Assembly (NCBI RefSeq): GCF_900108035.1 | Contig: NZ_FNVS01000015.1 | Location: 1-64,000, forward strand | DNA length: 64,000 nt | Direction of reading: 5' to 3' | DNA from: Parabacteroides chinchillae | GTDB lineage: Bacteria > Bacteroidota > Bacteroidia > Bacteroidales > Tannerellaceae | Shown: positions 34,922-44,088 of the stretch, piece by piece | How the letters are laid out: every line of letters starts with the position of its first letter | How positions within the stretch are numbered: position 1 is the first letter of the stretch | Program-made: the position numbers and the translations under genes | The notes under the pieces: model-generated | Databases searched by the model: none | Told to the model about the DNA's origin: nothing | What the model saw: only the letters and a program-made list of their open reading frames with translations

Positions 34922-36211
34922 ATGAAGAACTTTTATTACACATTCATATTAGCCGGTTGCATGCTTATAGCCTGCGACAAAGAAAACAACAACGTTGATC
35001 AACCCGTTCTGCCACCTGAACCAGACCCGGCACCCGAAGTTCCGTCCATAGAAACATATCCACGGATAAAGATAGAACTAAACGAAACCGAACAACAAAT
35101 AGTAAATACGACAAACTCATTTGCTTTCAGTCTGTACAAACAATTACAAAATGCACCAAGGGAGAAAAAAGAAAACATACTATTATCACCCTTTAGCCTG
35201 AACATTGCACTGGCTATGCTTGCAAACGGGACGCAAGGAGATGCACTGAAAGAAATAACAGATGCAACGGGACTGAAAGGCTTCTCCATAAATGAACTAA
35301 ACAGTTACTATCAGAAAATGACGGAAGGACTAAAGAAAGCAGACGGAGGTGTTGTTTTCTCGTCTGTTAATTCGATGTGGAGCAACAAAAACATCAAACT
35401 GAAAGAAGATTATGTAACCGCCAACAAAGCGGTATACAATGCCGAATGCTTTGAAGTAGACTTTGCAAACCCTTCCACTGTAAACGATATTAATAAATGG
35501 TGTGCAGACAATACGAACGGAAAAATTGACAAAGTATTGGAATCGACAAGCGTAAATGATTTATTATATCTGATAAATGCCTTGTATTTTAGTGCAAAGT
35601 GGACCAATGAGTTCCAAAAAGAGAGTACTAGGGAAGGTGAGTTTACACAAAAAGACGGTTCCGTGGCAACAGCTAATTTTATGCCACAAAAGGGTGAACG
35701 TCCTTATTTTAGAAACAACCTGTTTGCTTCCACCAAGTTGGAATACGGCAACGGAGCATTCTATATGCAACTGATTCTACCAAATGAAAATTACACTACA
35801 GAGCAAGTGATAGACCAACTGAAGGAACCCGGATACTGGCAGGAGTGTAATAAATTCTCCACCTACATTGTAGATTTAGCTTTACCACGCTTTAAAGTGA
35901 CCGGAAAAGAGAATCTTATTACCGCTTTAGAGGCTTTAGGAATAAAGAGGATATTTACGAATAAAGCTGATTTTTCACTCATAACAGATTATGATGTAGT
36001 CGTTACTAAAGTAGAACAGCATACTTACTTAACCGTAAACGAAGAAGGATCGGAAGCGGCTGCTATTACCTATGACAGCCTTGGGCCTACAGACTTAGAG
36101 CCCGCAACACCGCCATCTGCAGACTTCATCGCAAATCGTCCGTTCTTATTTATGATATGCGAAAGCTCTACCAACACGATTTTGTTTATGGGGGAAGCAA
36201 ATTCAATATAA
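34922..36211 (+). CDS. Serpin-family protease inhibitor, lipoprotein (miropin-like)
   Basis: The signal ends in LIACDKE, with C19 as the predicted lipidation site, so the inhibitor is probably tethered to the outer membrane. The serpin fold runs from about residue 55 to the end: LLSPFSLNIALAMLANGTQGD, LYFSAKWTNEF, the reactive-loop hinge NEEGSEAAAITYDSLGP (small residues, as in inhibitory serpins) and the signature FIANRPFLFMI. Counting from the hinge glutamate (P17), P1 would fall at the threonine of GPTD, but loop length makes this uncertain. Serpins trap serine or cysteine proteases; Tannerella forsythia miropin is the known relative. Single-gene unit with a strong terminator. Confidence 0.93.
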   Translation: MKNFYYTFILAGCMLIACDKENNNVDQPVLPPEPDPAPEVPSIETYPRIKIELNETEQQIVNTTNSFAFSLYKQLQNAPREKKENILLSPFSLNIALAMLANGTQGDALKEITDATGLKGFSINELNSYYQKMTEGLKKADGGVVFSSVNSMWSNKNIKLKEDYVTANKAVYNAECFEVDFANPSTVNDINKWCADNTNGKIDKVLESTSVNDLLYLINALYFSAKWTNEFQKESTREGEFTQKDGSVATANFMPQKGERPYFRNNLFASTKLEYGNGAFYMQLILPNENYTTEQVIDQLKEPGYWQECNKFSTYIVDLALPRFKVTGKENLITALEALGIKRIFTNKADFSLITDYDVVVTKVEQHTYLTVNEEGSEAAAITYDSLGPTDLEPATPPSADFIANRPFLFMICESSTNTILFMGEANSI

Positions 36212-36237
36212 TACATATACGTTACTCTACGATTCTA

Positions 36238-36280
36238 AGACAGCCCGTTTTGTTTCAAATTAAAACAAAACGGGCTGTCT
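36238..36280. terminator. Strong hairpin terminator after the serpin gene
   Basis: Perfect 18-bp arms (36238-36255 and 36263-36280, AGACAGCCCGTTTTGTTT and its complement) surround a 7-nt loop. It lies 27 bp after the serpin stop codon. Confidence 0.85.
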
Positions 36281-36370
36281 GCACTTAGAAATACAAACAT
36301 AAAGATAACCAGCTATTCCGTTTTTCAATTTTTTAAAGAATTTATCTTACAAAGTATAAGAGTATTTATT

Positions 36371-36378
36371 TATTTTTG
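36371..36378 (+). promoter_or_regulatory. Probable -7 box of the oad operon
   Basis: TATTTTTG matches TAnnTTTG and leaves a leader of about 65 nt before oadG. The expected -33 TTTG is not clear. Confidence 0.4.
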
Positions 36379-36450
36379 CACTAGTTTTCAATTTGTATTC
36401 AGACGGATATACCTCTGTAAATACCTTAAAATAAATACCATTAAAAAAAT

Positions 36451-36723
36451 ATGGAAAACTTAGAGACAGGACTACTATTGATGGTAGTCGGAATGACTAC
36501 TGTATTTGCCATCCTACTAATTGTTATTAACTTGGGGAAAGGGTTGATAGTATTGGTGAACAAGTATGCACCCGAAGAAGCATCTATCCAAAAACAGACT
36601 CCCGCAACCCGCATATCCCCTCAGGCCGGATCAGCATCAAATCAGGAAACAGCCGCAATTGTTTCTGCCATAAGTGTTATAACGGGAGGGAAAGGTAAAG
36701 TTGTTAAAATAGAAAAAGTATAA
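36451..36723 (+). CDS. oadG: Oxaloacetate decarboxylase gamma chain (small membrane subunit)
   Basis: The 90-residue protein has one membrane helix (about 5-28, LLLMVVGMTTVFAILLIVIN) and a short hydrophilic tail, as in OadG. In this complex gamma anchors the alpha subunit to the sodium-translocating beta subunit and stabilises assembly. The MVVGMTTVFAILLIVI segment is the recognisable family block. It is 22 bp upstream of the alpha-subunit gene. Confidence 0.88.
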   Translation: MENLETGLLLMVVGMTTVFAILLIVINLGKGLIVLVNKYAPEEASIQKQTPATRISPQAGSASNQETAAIVSAISVITGGKGKVVKIEKV

Positions 36724-36745
36724 CATTGTTACATTATATAATATC

Positions 36746-38635
36746 ATGAAAAGAGAAATTAAATTCAGTCTGGTTTTCCGCGACATGTGGCAATCAGCTG
36801 GAAAATATGTTCCCAGAGTTGACCAACTGGTAAGGGTAGCACCTGCCATTATAGAGATGGGATGTTTTGCCCGTGTAGAAACCAACGGCGGTGGCTTTGA
36901 GCAGGTTAATCTGCTCTTTGGAGAAAATCCCAACAAAGCCGTTCGCGAATGGACAAAGCCCTTCCACGAAGCAGGTATTCAGACACACATGCTAGACCGT
37001 GCGCTTAACGGTTTGCGTATGAGTCCGGTTCCGGCAGATGTCCGCCAGTTGTTCTACAAAGTAAAAAAAGCACAAGGCACCGATATAGCCCGTACTTTTT
37101 GCGGTTTGAACGATGTGCGCAATATCGCACCTTCAATCAAATATGCCAAAGCAGCAGGTATGATCTCACAATGTTCGTTGTGTATCACCCATTCACCTAT
37201 ACATACTGTAGAGTATTACACCAATATGGCGCTGGAACTGATCGAGCTAGGTGCAGACGAAATCTGTATCAAAGACATGGCCGGTATCGGACGTCCGTAT
37301 TCATTGGGACAAATCGTAGGTAACATCAAAGCTAAATATCCCGAAATTCCTATTCAATATCACAGCCATGCCGGCCCCGGTTTCAATGTAGCTTCTATTC
37401 TGGAAGTATGTAATGCCGGTTGCGATTATATAGACGTGGGTATGGAACCGCTTTCGTGGGGTACAGGCCACGCCGACCTGCTAACCGTACAGGCAATGCT
37501 GAAAGATGCCGGCTACAAAGTACCGGAAATCAATATGGAAGCCTACATGAAAGTACGCAGCATGGTACAGGAATTTATGGACGATTTCCTCGGCTTATAT
37601 ATCAGTCCTAAAAACCGTTTGATGAATTCGCTACTGATCGGCCCCGGACTGCCGGGAGGTATGATGGGTAGCCTTATGTCTGATCTGGAAAAGAATCTGG
37701 AATCAATCAACAAAGGACGCACCAAGAATAATAAGCCTCTTATGACACAAGATCAGCTTCTGATCAAATTATTCGACGAAGTTGCTTTTGTATGGCCACG
37801 TGTGGGTTATCCTCCACTGGTTACCCCATTCAGTCAATATGTAAAGAATCTGGCGTTGATGAACGTCATGCAGATGGAAAAAGGAAAAGAACGCTGGAGC
37901 ATGATTGCCGATGACATCTGGGATATGCTTTTAGGCAAAGCCGGACGCCTGCCGGGTAAACTGGCTCCCGAACTTGTAGAGAAAGCCAAAGCCGAAGGAC
38001 GAGAGTTCTTTGAAGGCAATCCGCAAGACAATTATCCGGACGCTTTGGATAAATACCGCAAGTTGATGAATGAAAAACAATGGGAATGCGGTCAGGACGA
38101 CGAAGAGTTATTTGAATACGCCATGCATCCGGCTCAATACGAAGCCTACCGTTCAGGTAAAGCCAAAGTGGAATTTTTGGCCGACGTAGCACATCGCAAA
38201 GCGGAAAAAGAGGAAGCCAAAAAGCCGGCACCCCATGACGCACCTGCAACAATAGCTATGCCAACAACACCTCAGGTGATGAATGTAGATGTGAACGGAC
38301 AAACCTATCGCGTAACGGTTGCCTTCGGTGATACTACCAACGCTGCTGCACCGGTAGCTTCTCAGCCAGCCTCCGCACCTGCCGCTCCGGCAGCAGCAGG
38401 AAACGGAAAGGAAGTCCTTTCTCCGCTGGAAGGTAAATTCTTCCTTGTAAAGAATGCCTCGGAAGCTGCGGTTAAGGTAGGGGATACCGTAAAAGAAGGC
38501 GACGTATTATGTTACGTAGAAGCCATGAAAACATACAATGCCGTCCGTGCAGAATTTGGCGGAACGGTAACAGCTATCTGCCTGTCTCCGGGCGATGCAG
38601 TTTCAGAAGATGACGTATTAATGACAATCCGGTAA
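36746..38635 (+). CDS. oadA: Biotin-dependent oxaloacetate decarboxylase/pyruvate carboxylase-type alpha subunit
   Basis: The N-terminal carboxyltransferase domain keeps a metal site: D in FRDMWQS, K in CIKDMAG and the two histidines in QYHSHAGPG. Several normally invariant spots differ from well-known OadA proteins: RDMWQS in place of RDAHQS and TFCGLND in place of the FDALND type. The C-terminal biotinyl domain (about 555-629) follows an Ala/Pro linker and has EAMK with biotin on K595. The chemistry expected is removal of the carboxyl group of oxaloacetate through biotin, with the beta subunit pumping sodium. Substrate is inferred from the operon. The stop codon overlaps the oadB start by 1 nt. 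Confidence 0.85.
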   Translation: MKREIKFSLVFRDMWQSAGKYVPRVDQLVRVAPAIIEMGCFARVETNGGGFEQVNLLFGENPNKAVREWTKPFHEAGIQTHMLDRALNGLRMSPVPADVRQLFYKVKKAQGTDIARTFCGLNDVRNIAPSIKYAKAAGMISQCSLCITHSPIHTVEYYTNMALELIELGADEICIKDMAGIGRPYSLGQIVGNIKAKYPEIPIQYHSHAGPGFNVASILEVCNAGCDYIDVGMEPLSWGTGHADLLTVQAMLKDAGYKVPEINMEAYMKVRSMVQEFMDDFLGLYISPKNRLMNSLLIGPGLPGGMMGSLMSDLEKNLESINKGRTKNNKPLMTQDQLLIKLFDEVAFVWPRVGYPPLVTPFSQYVKNLALMNVMQMEKGKERWSMIADDIWDMLLGKAGRLPGKLAPELVEKAKAEGREFFEGNPQDNYPDALDKYRKLMNEKQWECGQDDEELFEYAMHPAQYEAYRSGKAKVEFLADVAHRKAEKEEAKKPAPHDAPATIAMPTTPQVMNVDVNGQTYRVTVAFGDTTNAAAPVASQPASAPAAPAAAGNGKEVLSPLEGKFFLVKNASEAAVKVGDTVKEGDVLCYVEAMKTYNAVRAEFGGTVTAICLSPGDAVSEDDVLMTIR

Positions 38636-39870
38636 TGAACGAAATATTTCAAAATCTATACAATATGACTGCGTTCAGCAACATTGTTGCTGAACCGCAG
38701 TTTCTTATCATGTATGCCATTGCTTTCATTCTGCTATATCTCGGAATAAAGAAGCAATACGAACCATTGCTGCTCGTACCTATTGCGTTCGGCGTGTTGC
38801 TGGCCAACTTTCCGGGTGGAGACATGGGTGTTATTCAAGCCGACGAAAACGGAATGATCAATGTACATGGCGTAATGAAAAACATCTGGCAAATGCCTTT
38901 GCACGATATTGCACACGAACTGGGATTAATGAACTTTATCTACTACATGTTGATAAAGACCGGTTTTTTGCCACCTATCATCTTCATGGGTGTAGGTGCA
39001 CTGACCGATTTCGGTCCCATGCTCCGCAATTTGCGTCTTTCCATCTTCGGAGCGGCAGCTCAATTAGGTATCTTCACTGTCCTACTTGTTGCCATCCTGA
39101 TGGGATTCACTCCCAAAGAGGCAGCCTCTTTAGGTATCATCGGAGGAGCCGATGGCCCTACAGCGATCTTTACCACCATCAAGCTGGCTCCTCACCTGCT
39201 CGGCCCTATCGCCATTGCAGCCTATTCGTACATGGCTCTGGTTCCGGTTATCATACCATTAGTGGTTAAATTACTTTGTTCAAAAAAGGAGCTTTCCATC
39301 AATATGAAAGAACAGGAGAAGAAATTCCCTTCATCCGTAGAAATCAAAAACCTGCGTGTATTGAAAATTATTTTCCCAATCGTTGTAACAACGGTTGTAG
39401 CCCTGTTCGTGCCCAGTGCCGTTCCATTGATCGGTATGCTGATGTTCGGTAATCTGGTAAAGGAAATAGGAACAAACACATTCCGTCTGTTCGATGCGGC
39501 ATCAAACAGCATTATGAATGCTGCAACCATCTTCCTCGGATTATCGGTAGGTGCTACCATGACAGCAGAAGCATTCCTTAATTTCACTACGATAGGTATC
39601 ATTATCGGTGGTTTTCTGGCATTCGCTTTATCTATCAGCGGAGGTATTTTCTTTGTTAAGATATTCAACCTGTTCACTCAGAAAAAGATCAATCCGCTGA
39701 TCGGAGCAACCGGACTGAGCGCCGTTCCGATGGCCTCCCGGGTAGCCAATGAGATCGCTTTGAAATATGATCCGAAGAACCATGTATTACAATACTGCAT
39801 GGCCAGCAACATATCGGGCGTAATTGGTTCAGCCGTTGCAGCCGGTGTATTGATTTCTTTCTTGGGATAA
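38635..39870 (+). CDS. oadB: Sodium-translocating decarboxylase beta subunit
   Basis: The 411-residue integral membrane protein decarboxylates carboxybiotin and couples this to sodium export. GVGALTDFGPMLRNL (about 120-134), GIIGGADGPTAIF (about 165-177, the sodium-site region) and the C-terminal GLSAVPMASRVANEIALKYD block are family signatures. The start codon overlaps the oadA stop (TAATG). It completes the gamma-alpha-beta operon and is followed by a large inverted repeat. Confidence 0.95.
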   Translation: MNEIFQNLYNMTAFSNIVAEPQFLIMYAIAFILLYLGIKKQYEPLLLVPIAFGVLLANFPGGDMGVIQADENGMINVHGVMKNIWQMPLHDIAHELGLMNFIYYMLIKTGFLPPIIFMGVGALTDFGPMLRNLRLSIFGAAAQLGIFTVLLVAILMGFTPKEAASLGIIGGADGPTAIFTTIKLAPHLLGPIAIAAYSYMALVPVIIPLVVKLLCSKKELSINMKEQEKKFPSSVEIKNLRVLKIIFPIVVTTVVALFVPSAVPLIGMLMFGNLVKEIGTNTFRLFDAASNSIMNAATIFLGLSVGATMTAEAFLNFTTIGIIIGGFLAFALSISGGIFFVKIFNLFTQKKINPLIGATGLSAVPMASRVANEIALKYDPKNHVLQYCMASNISGVIGSAVAAGVLISFLG

Positions 39871-39885
39871 TAGCTGCACAAAAGC

Positions 39886-39970
39886 GAATGCAGATGGCAC
39901 AGACAAGCGCAGATTCACGCCGATTTTTTAAGACATAATATTTCTGCGCTTGTCTGTGTCGTTTGCATTC
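39886..39970. terminator. Large inverted repeat after the oad operon
   Basis: Arms 39886-39913 and 39943-39970 pair over most of 28 nt (GAATGCA.., CACAGACAAGCGCAGA against TCTGCGCTTGTCTGTG). The loop is about 29 nt and contains a T-run. It is a probable terminator; similar repeats are scattered in Bacteroidales genomes. Confidence 0.65.
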
Positions 39971-40073
39971 CATAAATACAGATTCCGGAACTGTTCAAAA
40001 CATATGCCCGCACTGAAATTTCCAATTATTTACGTATATTTAGCGTCCATAAACGATCAAAAGAGAATCATAA

Positions 40074-41036
40074 ATGAGAGTTTTATACGGAATCATTATT
40101 AGCCTGCTCTGTGCATTTACAGCCTATTCCCAAGCTGTAAAGCAAACATCCCTGGAAACAAACGACTTTCAGAACTGGATGTCGAAACTTGCGGATAACA
40201 CCCGCCTATGCCTGATTTCCATACCGGGAAGTCACGACAGCGGAGCCTGTCGCAATGGCGGCATTTTACTTCAAACACAAGATATAGACATTGCCTCTCA
40301 ATTAGCAGAAGGAATACGTTGCTTTGATATCCGGTTGCAGGCTATGGAAGACGGCAAACTAGGCGTTTATCACGGACCTGCATTTCAGGATATTTATTGG
40401 GAAGAAAACGTTCTGGCAGACTTTATCCGTTTTCTACAAAAGAACCCTTCCGAAACTTTGATCGTATCGCTTAAAAAAGAAAATGGGAAAATATCCGATT
40501 ATGCCCGGTCTTTATCTTCCACTTTAGAAAAACCGGAATATCAATCTTATTTCATTCAGGATTTTCGTCCGGACATTACGTTGGGAGAATGTCGTGGTAA
40601 AATTTTATTTATGCATCGCGACCATGCCATGAAGAACTATCCCGGAGTTGAATGCCTGGGATCGGTATGGGGAGACAACGCCACATTCAACATGTCTATG
40701 CGAGATAACAACGGGACAGAAGGACGTGCTATTGTAGAAGACGAATACCTTTATCCGTCAGATGAAAAAGCCGGCTATAAAACGCAAGTATGTATAGACA
40801 ATATCAATAAAAGAGCATCCGAACCTGCCAACTCTGACCTTTGGGCTATTACTTTCGTAAGTGCAACTGCTGTTCCGGTCTCTGGCCCGATACATTTTGC
40901 CGAAAAAGTAAATGAACCTGTAGCCAAACATATCCGGAGGTTAGGGAAAAGCAGTTGTGGCATCGTTTTAATAGATTTTGCAGGTTCTGCAAAAGGGAAA
41001 ATGGTAACGGAAGCACTTATTCAAAGCAATATGTAA
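40074..41036 (+). CDS. Secreted phosphatidylinositol-specific phospholipase C-like protein
   Basis: A signal peptide (about 1-20, cleavage after AYSQ) precedes a single PI-PLC X domain. The two catalytic histidines are recognisable: H54 in SIPGSHDSG and H100 in GVYHGPAFQ. The CFDIRLQ block (83-89) supplies the arginine/aspartate part of the active site. Bacterial PI-PLCs cleave phosphatidylinositol or glycosyl-PI, and Bacteroidetes make inositol lipids, so an own-membrane or host-lipid substrate are both possible. The 320-residue length is normal. It is 82 bp upstream of an Omp85-type barrel gene. Confidence 0.88.
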   Translation: MRVLYGIIISLLCAFTAYSQAVKQTSLETNDFQNWMSKLADNTRLCLISIPGSHDSGACRNGGILLQTQDIDIASQLAEGIRCFDIRLQAMEDGKLGVYHGPAFQDIYWEENVLADFIRFLQKNPSETLIVSLKKENGKISDYARSLSSTLEKPEYQSYFIQDFRPDITLGECRGKILFMHRDHAMKNYPGVECLGSVWGDNATFNMSMRDNNGTEGRAIVEDEYLYPSDEKAGYKTQVCIDNINKRASEPANSDLWAITFVSATAVPVSGPIHFAEKVNEPVAKHIRRLGKSSCGIVLIDFAGSAKGKMVTEALIQSNM

Positions 41037-41118
41037 ATAAATGTACGAATATTGATTATATAAGAACAATTCAGCCTCACTATTTTTTATTAAATCGCAG
41101 ATGTTAAAAAAATAGGAG

Positions 41119-42294
41119 ATGAAGCAACAATTATCGATATTTTTTATTGGTGTTATATTATTTTCATGTGTCCGGTCCGGCTTTGCCAGAAACGGCTTAA
41201 AGGCAAACGACAATCATTATGCGCAGAAAGATTCAGCTGAACGCCGTTCTCTTATCAAAAAAGTATTAGATTATTTCGAAGATTCCAATAAAAACACAAA
41301 AAACAAACCGTTTGACTTCAGTATCATCGGCGGTCCCCATTATTCAAGTGATACCAAAGTAGGCATCGGGCTTGTCGCCGCAGGACTTTACCGTATGGAC
41401 AGGAGAGATACTCTTCTTCCCCCCTCCAATGTCTCATTATACGGCGATGTTTCGACCGTAGGTTTCTTTCTTTTAGGAATACGGGGGAATAATTTATTCC
41501 CGCAAAATAAATACAGGTTAAACTATAACCTTTACTTTTATTCTTTCCCCAGCAAATTCTGGGGTATTGGATATGACAACGGTAATAACAACGACAACGA
41601 GAGTAAATACAAACGTTTTCAAGCACAGGTAAAAACAGATTTTTTATTCCGTCTTGCAACAAATTTATACCTTGGTCCAAGCATAAGTTTTGATTATGTA
41701 CATGGTATGGATTTCAGAAAACCGGAATTACTGGAAGGAATGGCAATGACGACTTCCAATCTTACGGGAGGTATCATATTGTCTTATGACTCGAGAGATA
41801 TGCTTACGAATGCAACAAGAGGATATTATCTAAAAGCAGAACAAAAATTCAGTCCCGCTTTTTTAGGAAACAAATATGCATTCAGTGCCACAGATATCCG
41901 CACCAGCATCTACCATACAGTATGGAAAGGAGGCATTTTAGCCGGAGAATTCCACTCTTTATTTAATTATGGGAATCCGCCTTGGGGATTAATGGCTATA
42001 TTAGGCAGTTCGTATGCCATGCGGGGTTATTACGAAGGTCGTTATCGTGACAAAAATATAATGGAGATACAAGTTGAATTACGCCAGCATATATGGAGAA
42101 GAAACGGAGTTGTCGTATGGGTTGGTGCCGGCAATATATTCCATCAATTTGACGAATTACAATTTAAACATACTTTGCCGAATTATGGTTTTGGTTATAG
42201 ATGGGAGTTTAAAAGAGGTGTAAACGTACGGCTGGATTTAGGATTTGGAAAAAATCAAACCGGATTTATATTTAATATCAATGAAGCATTTTAA
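41119..42294 (+). CDS. BamA/TamA-family outer-membrane barrel protein without POTRA domains
   Basis: A signal peptide (about 1-23) leads into a short linker and a 16-strand Omp85-type barrel. GGPHYSSDTKVGIGLVA (about 73-89), TGGIILSYDSRDMLTNATRGYYL (about 216-238) and SYAMRGYYEGRYRDKN (about 293-308, the conserved RGY/RGF loop) identify it. At 391 residues it lacks room for POTRA repeats. Its function is unknown; it may form a channel or secrete a partner such as the upstream phospholipase. An AGGAG run just before the ATG is one of the few clear Shine-Dalgarno sites. It overlaps the next gene by 14 bp. Confidence 0.82.
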   Translation: MKQQLSIFFIGVILFSCVRSGFARNGLKANDNHYAQKDSAERRSLIKKVLDYFEDSNKNTKNKPFDFSIIGGPHYSSDTKVGIGLVAAGLYRMDRRDTLLPPSNVSLYGDVSTVGFFLLGIRGNNLFPQNKYRLNYNLYFYSFPSKFWGIGYDNGNNNDNESKYKRFQAQVKTDFLFRLATNLYLGPSISFDYVHGMDFRKPELLEGMAMTTSNLTGGIILSYDSRDMLTNATRGYYLKAEQKFSPAFLGNKYAFSATDIRTSIYHTVWKGGILAGEFHSLFNYGNPPWGLMAILGSSYAMRGYYEGRYRDKNIMEIQVELRQHIWRRNGVVVWVGAGNIFHQFDELQFKHTLPNYGFGYRWEFKRGVNVRLDLGFGKNQTGFIFNINEAF

Positions 42295-43981
42295 GAATAT
42301 ATACCATGCTGTTTTTGATCAGCAAGTTCTATTTTTCTTTTTTTTATTTGTACTGATAGTACCCAATATATTCTTTCTGTTTACAGAAAAAATGTCTTTC
42401 CTTGCTAATTTATGCAATATATTGGTACCGCTATCTTTCTATTGGTTCCTGATGTCTTTATCCGCCAAACCGGGGAAAGTGCTTTGGATATTATTTCCTT
42501 TTATATTCTTCGGGGCATTCCAATTAGTACTTTTGTATTTATTCGGCGAATCGATTATAGCCGTAGATATGTTCCTGAATCTGGCAACAACAAACTCCAG
42601 TGAAGCTATGGAATTATTAGACAATTTAACTCCTGCCATCATTGGTGTCTGCTTCCTATACTTACCAGCATTGGCTTTAGGGATTGCATCTATCTATCGG
42701 AAAGAAAAACTAACCGATAATTTTCTCCGCAAAGAAAAAACGGTTTCTTCTATTATTCTATCCATAGGTATTTTATTTACGCTTTTTACTTACCAGGTAG
42801 AGCCCGGATATAAGATACAAACAGACATGTTCCCCTTAAATGTTTGCTATAATGTCGGCTTAGCTATTCAACGCCAGCATAAACTCGAACTATACAAAAC
42901 AACTTCTTCCGGCTTCACTTTTCAGGCAAAACCATCCCATGCCCAGGAAGAAAAAGAAATTTATGTTCTCGTCATAGGAGAGACATCAAGAGCCTTGAAT
43001 TGGGGACTATATGGCTATGAACGCAATACAACCCCCCAACTTGCCCGGATAAACGGTCTGACAATTTTCAAAGATGCGCTAACACAATCAAACACCACCC
43101 ATAAAAGTGTTCCCATATTGTTGTCGGCCGTATCTGCCGATAATTATGATTGCATATATAAACAAAAGGGTATCGTCACTGCTTTCAAAGAAGCAGGTTT
43201 TCATACTGCTTTTTTTTCAAACCAAAGGCCTAATCATTCATTTATCGACTTTTTCGGTGAAGAAGCCGACATATACGACTTCATTAAAGAAGACAGTCTG
43301 GATTCCAAATTCAACCCATCGGATGATGTGTTACTAGATATGGTTGAAAAAGAAATCTGGAAAAACTACAATAAACAATTCATTGTATTGCATACATATG
43401 GGTCACATTTCAATTACCAGGAGCGTTATCCTACTACTAAAGCGGCTTTTTTACCAGACCAGGTGGAAGGAGCAGAAGTCAAATACCGTACAAATCTCAT
43501 AAATGCATACGACAATACGATTTGCTACACCGACGACTTTCTGTCCCGGCTCATAACAATACTGGATAACACACTGGCTTCGGCTGCAATGCTTTACACT
43601 TCCGATCACGGAGAAGACATTTTCGACGACAATCGGAATCTATTTCTCCATGCATCTCCCGTACCCAGTTATTATCAATTGCATGTACCTTATCTGATAT
43701 GGATGTCCCAGCCTTATCTGGAAAATCATATTTCCTTATATAATACGGCAAAAGAAAACAGTTCAAAAGCCATATCCAGCAACTCGGTTTTTCATACTAT
43801 GCTAGATATCGGAGGAATAAATACGCCTTATAAAAATGACTCGTTATCAGTAGTTAGCAAAGATTTTACAGAGCAAAAACGATTATACCTGAACGATCAC
43901 AACCTTCCTATTTTACTGAAAGATATAAAGTTAAAAGAGACCGATTTTAATATGTTTCGTAAAATGGGGATTAAATATTAA
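42281..43981 (+). CDS. Phosphoethanolamine transferase (EptA/CptA-like)
   Basis: The start chosen is the ATG at 42281, 14 bp inside the end of the upstream barrel gene; an upstream ATG at 42245 would add 12 residues and extend the overlap. Five membrane helices (about 15-185 in the longer numbering) are followed by a periplasmic sulfatase-fold catalytic domain. VLVIGETSRALNWGLYGY (about 229-246) contains the phosphorylated threonine T235, and TSDHGED the metal ligands. Members transfer phosphoethanolamine from phosphatidylethanolamine to lipid A core or other glycolipids, often giving resistance to cationic peptides. About 566 residues, normal for the family. Confidence 0.9.
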   Translation: MKHFKNIYHAVFDQQVLFFFFLFVLIVPNIFFLFTEKMSFLANLCNILVPLSFYWFLMSLSAKPGKVLWILFPFIFFGAFQLVLLYLFGESIIAVDMFLNLATTNSSEAMELLDNLTPAIIGVCFLYLPALALGIASIYRKEKLTDNFLRKEKTVSSIILSIGILFTLFTYQVEPGYKIQTDMFPLNVCYNVGLAIQRQHKLELYKTTSSGFTFQAKPSHAQEEKEIYVLVIGETSRALNWGLYGYERNTTPQLARINGLTIFKDALTQSNTTHKSVPILLSAVSADNYDCIYKQKGIVTAFKEAGFHTAFFSNQRPNHSFIDFFGEEADIYDFIKEDSLDSKFNPSDDVLLDMVEKEIWKNYNKQFIVLHTYGSHFNYQERYPTTKAAFLPDQVEGAEVKYRTNLINAYDNTICYTDDFLSRLITILDNTLASAAMLYTSDHGEDIFDDNRNLFLHASPVPSYYQLHVPYLIWMSQPYLENHISLYNTAKENSSKAISSNSVFHTMLDIGGINTPYKNDSLSVVSKDFTEQKRLYLNDHNLPILLKDIKLKETDFNMFRKMGIKY

Positions 43982-44088
43982 CTTTTGCATGCAAATAATT
44001 GCTTGTAAATGCTGTTATCACAAAATATTTAGCTTAATTTGTGACTTGATATAGGAAATATATCCTTTTCTTAAATAAGTGATTGTAT

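Noticed and set aside
38734-39973. Several minus-strand ORFs opposite oadB
   Set aside because: Antisense shadows of a strongly conserved membrane protein gene.
42245-42280. Upstream start for the phosphoethanolamine transferase
   Set aside because: It would place 12 extra residues before the first membrane helix and deepen the overlap with the barrel gene; the ATG at 42281 gives a normal N-terminus.
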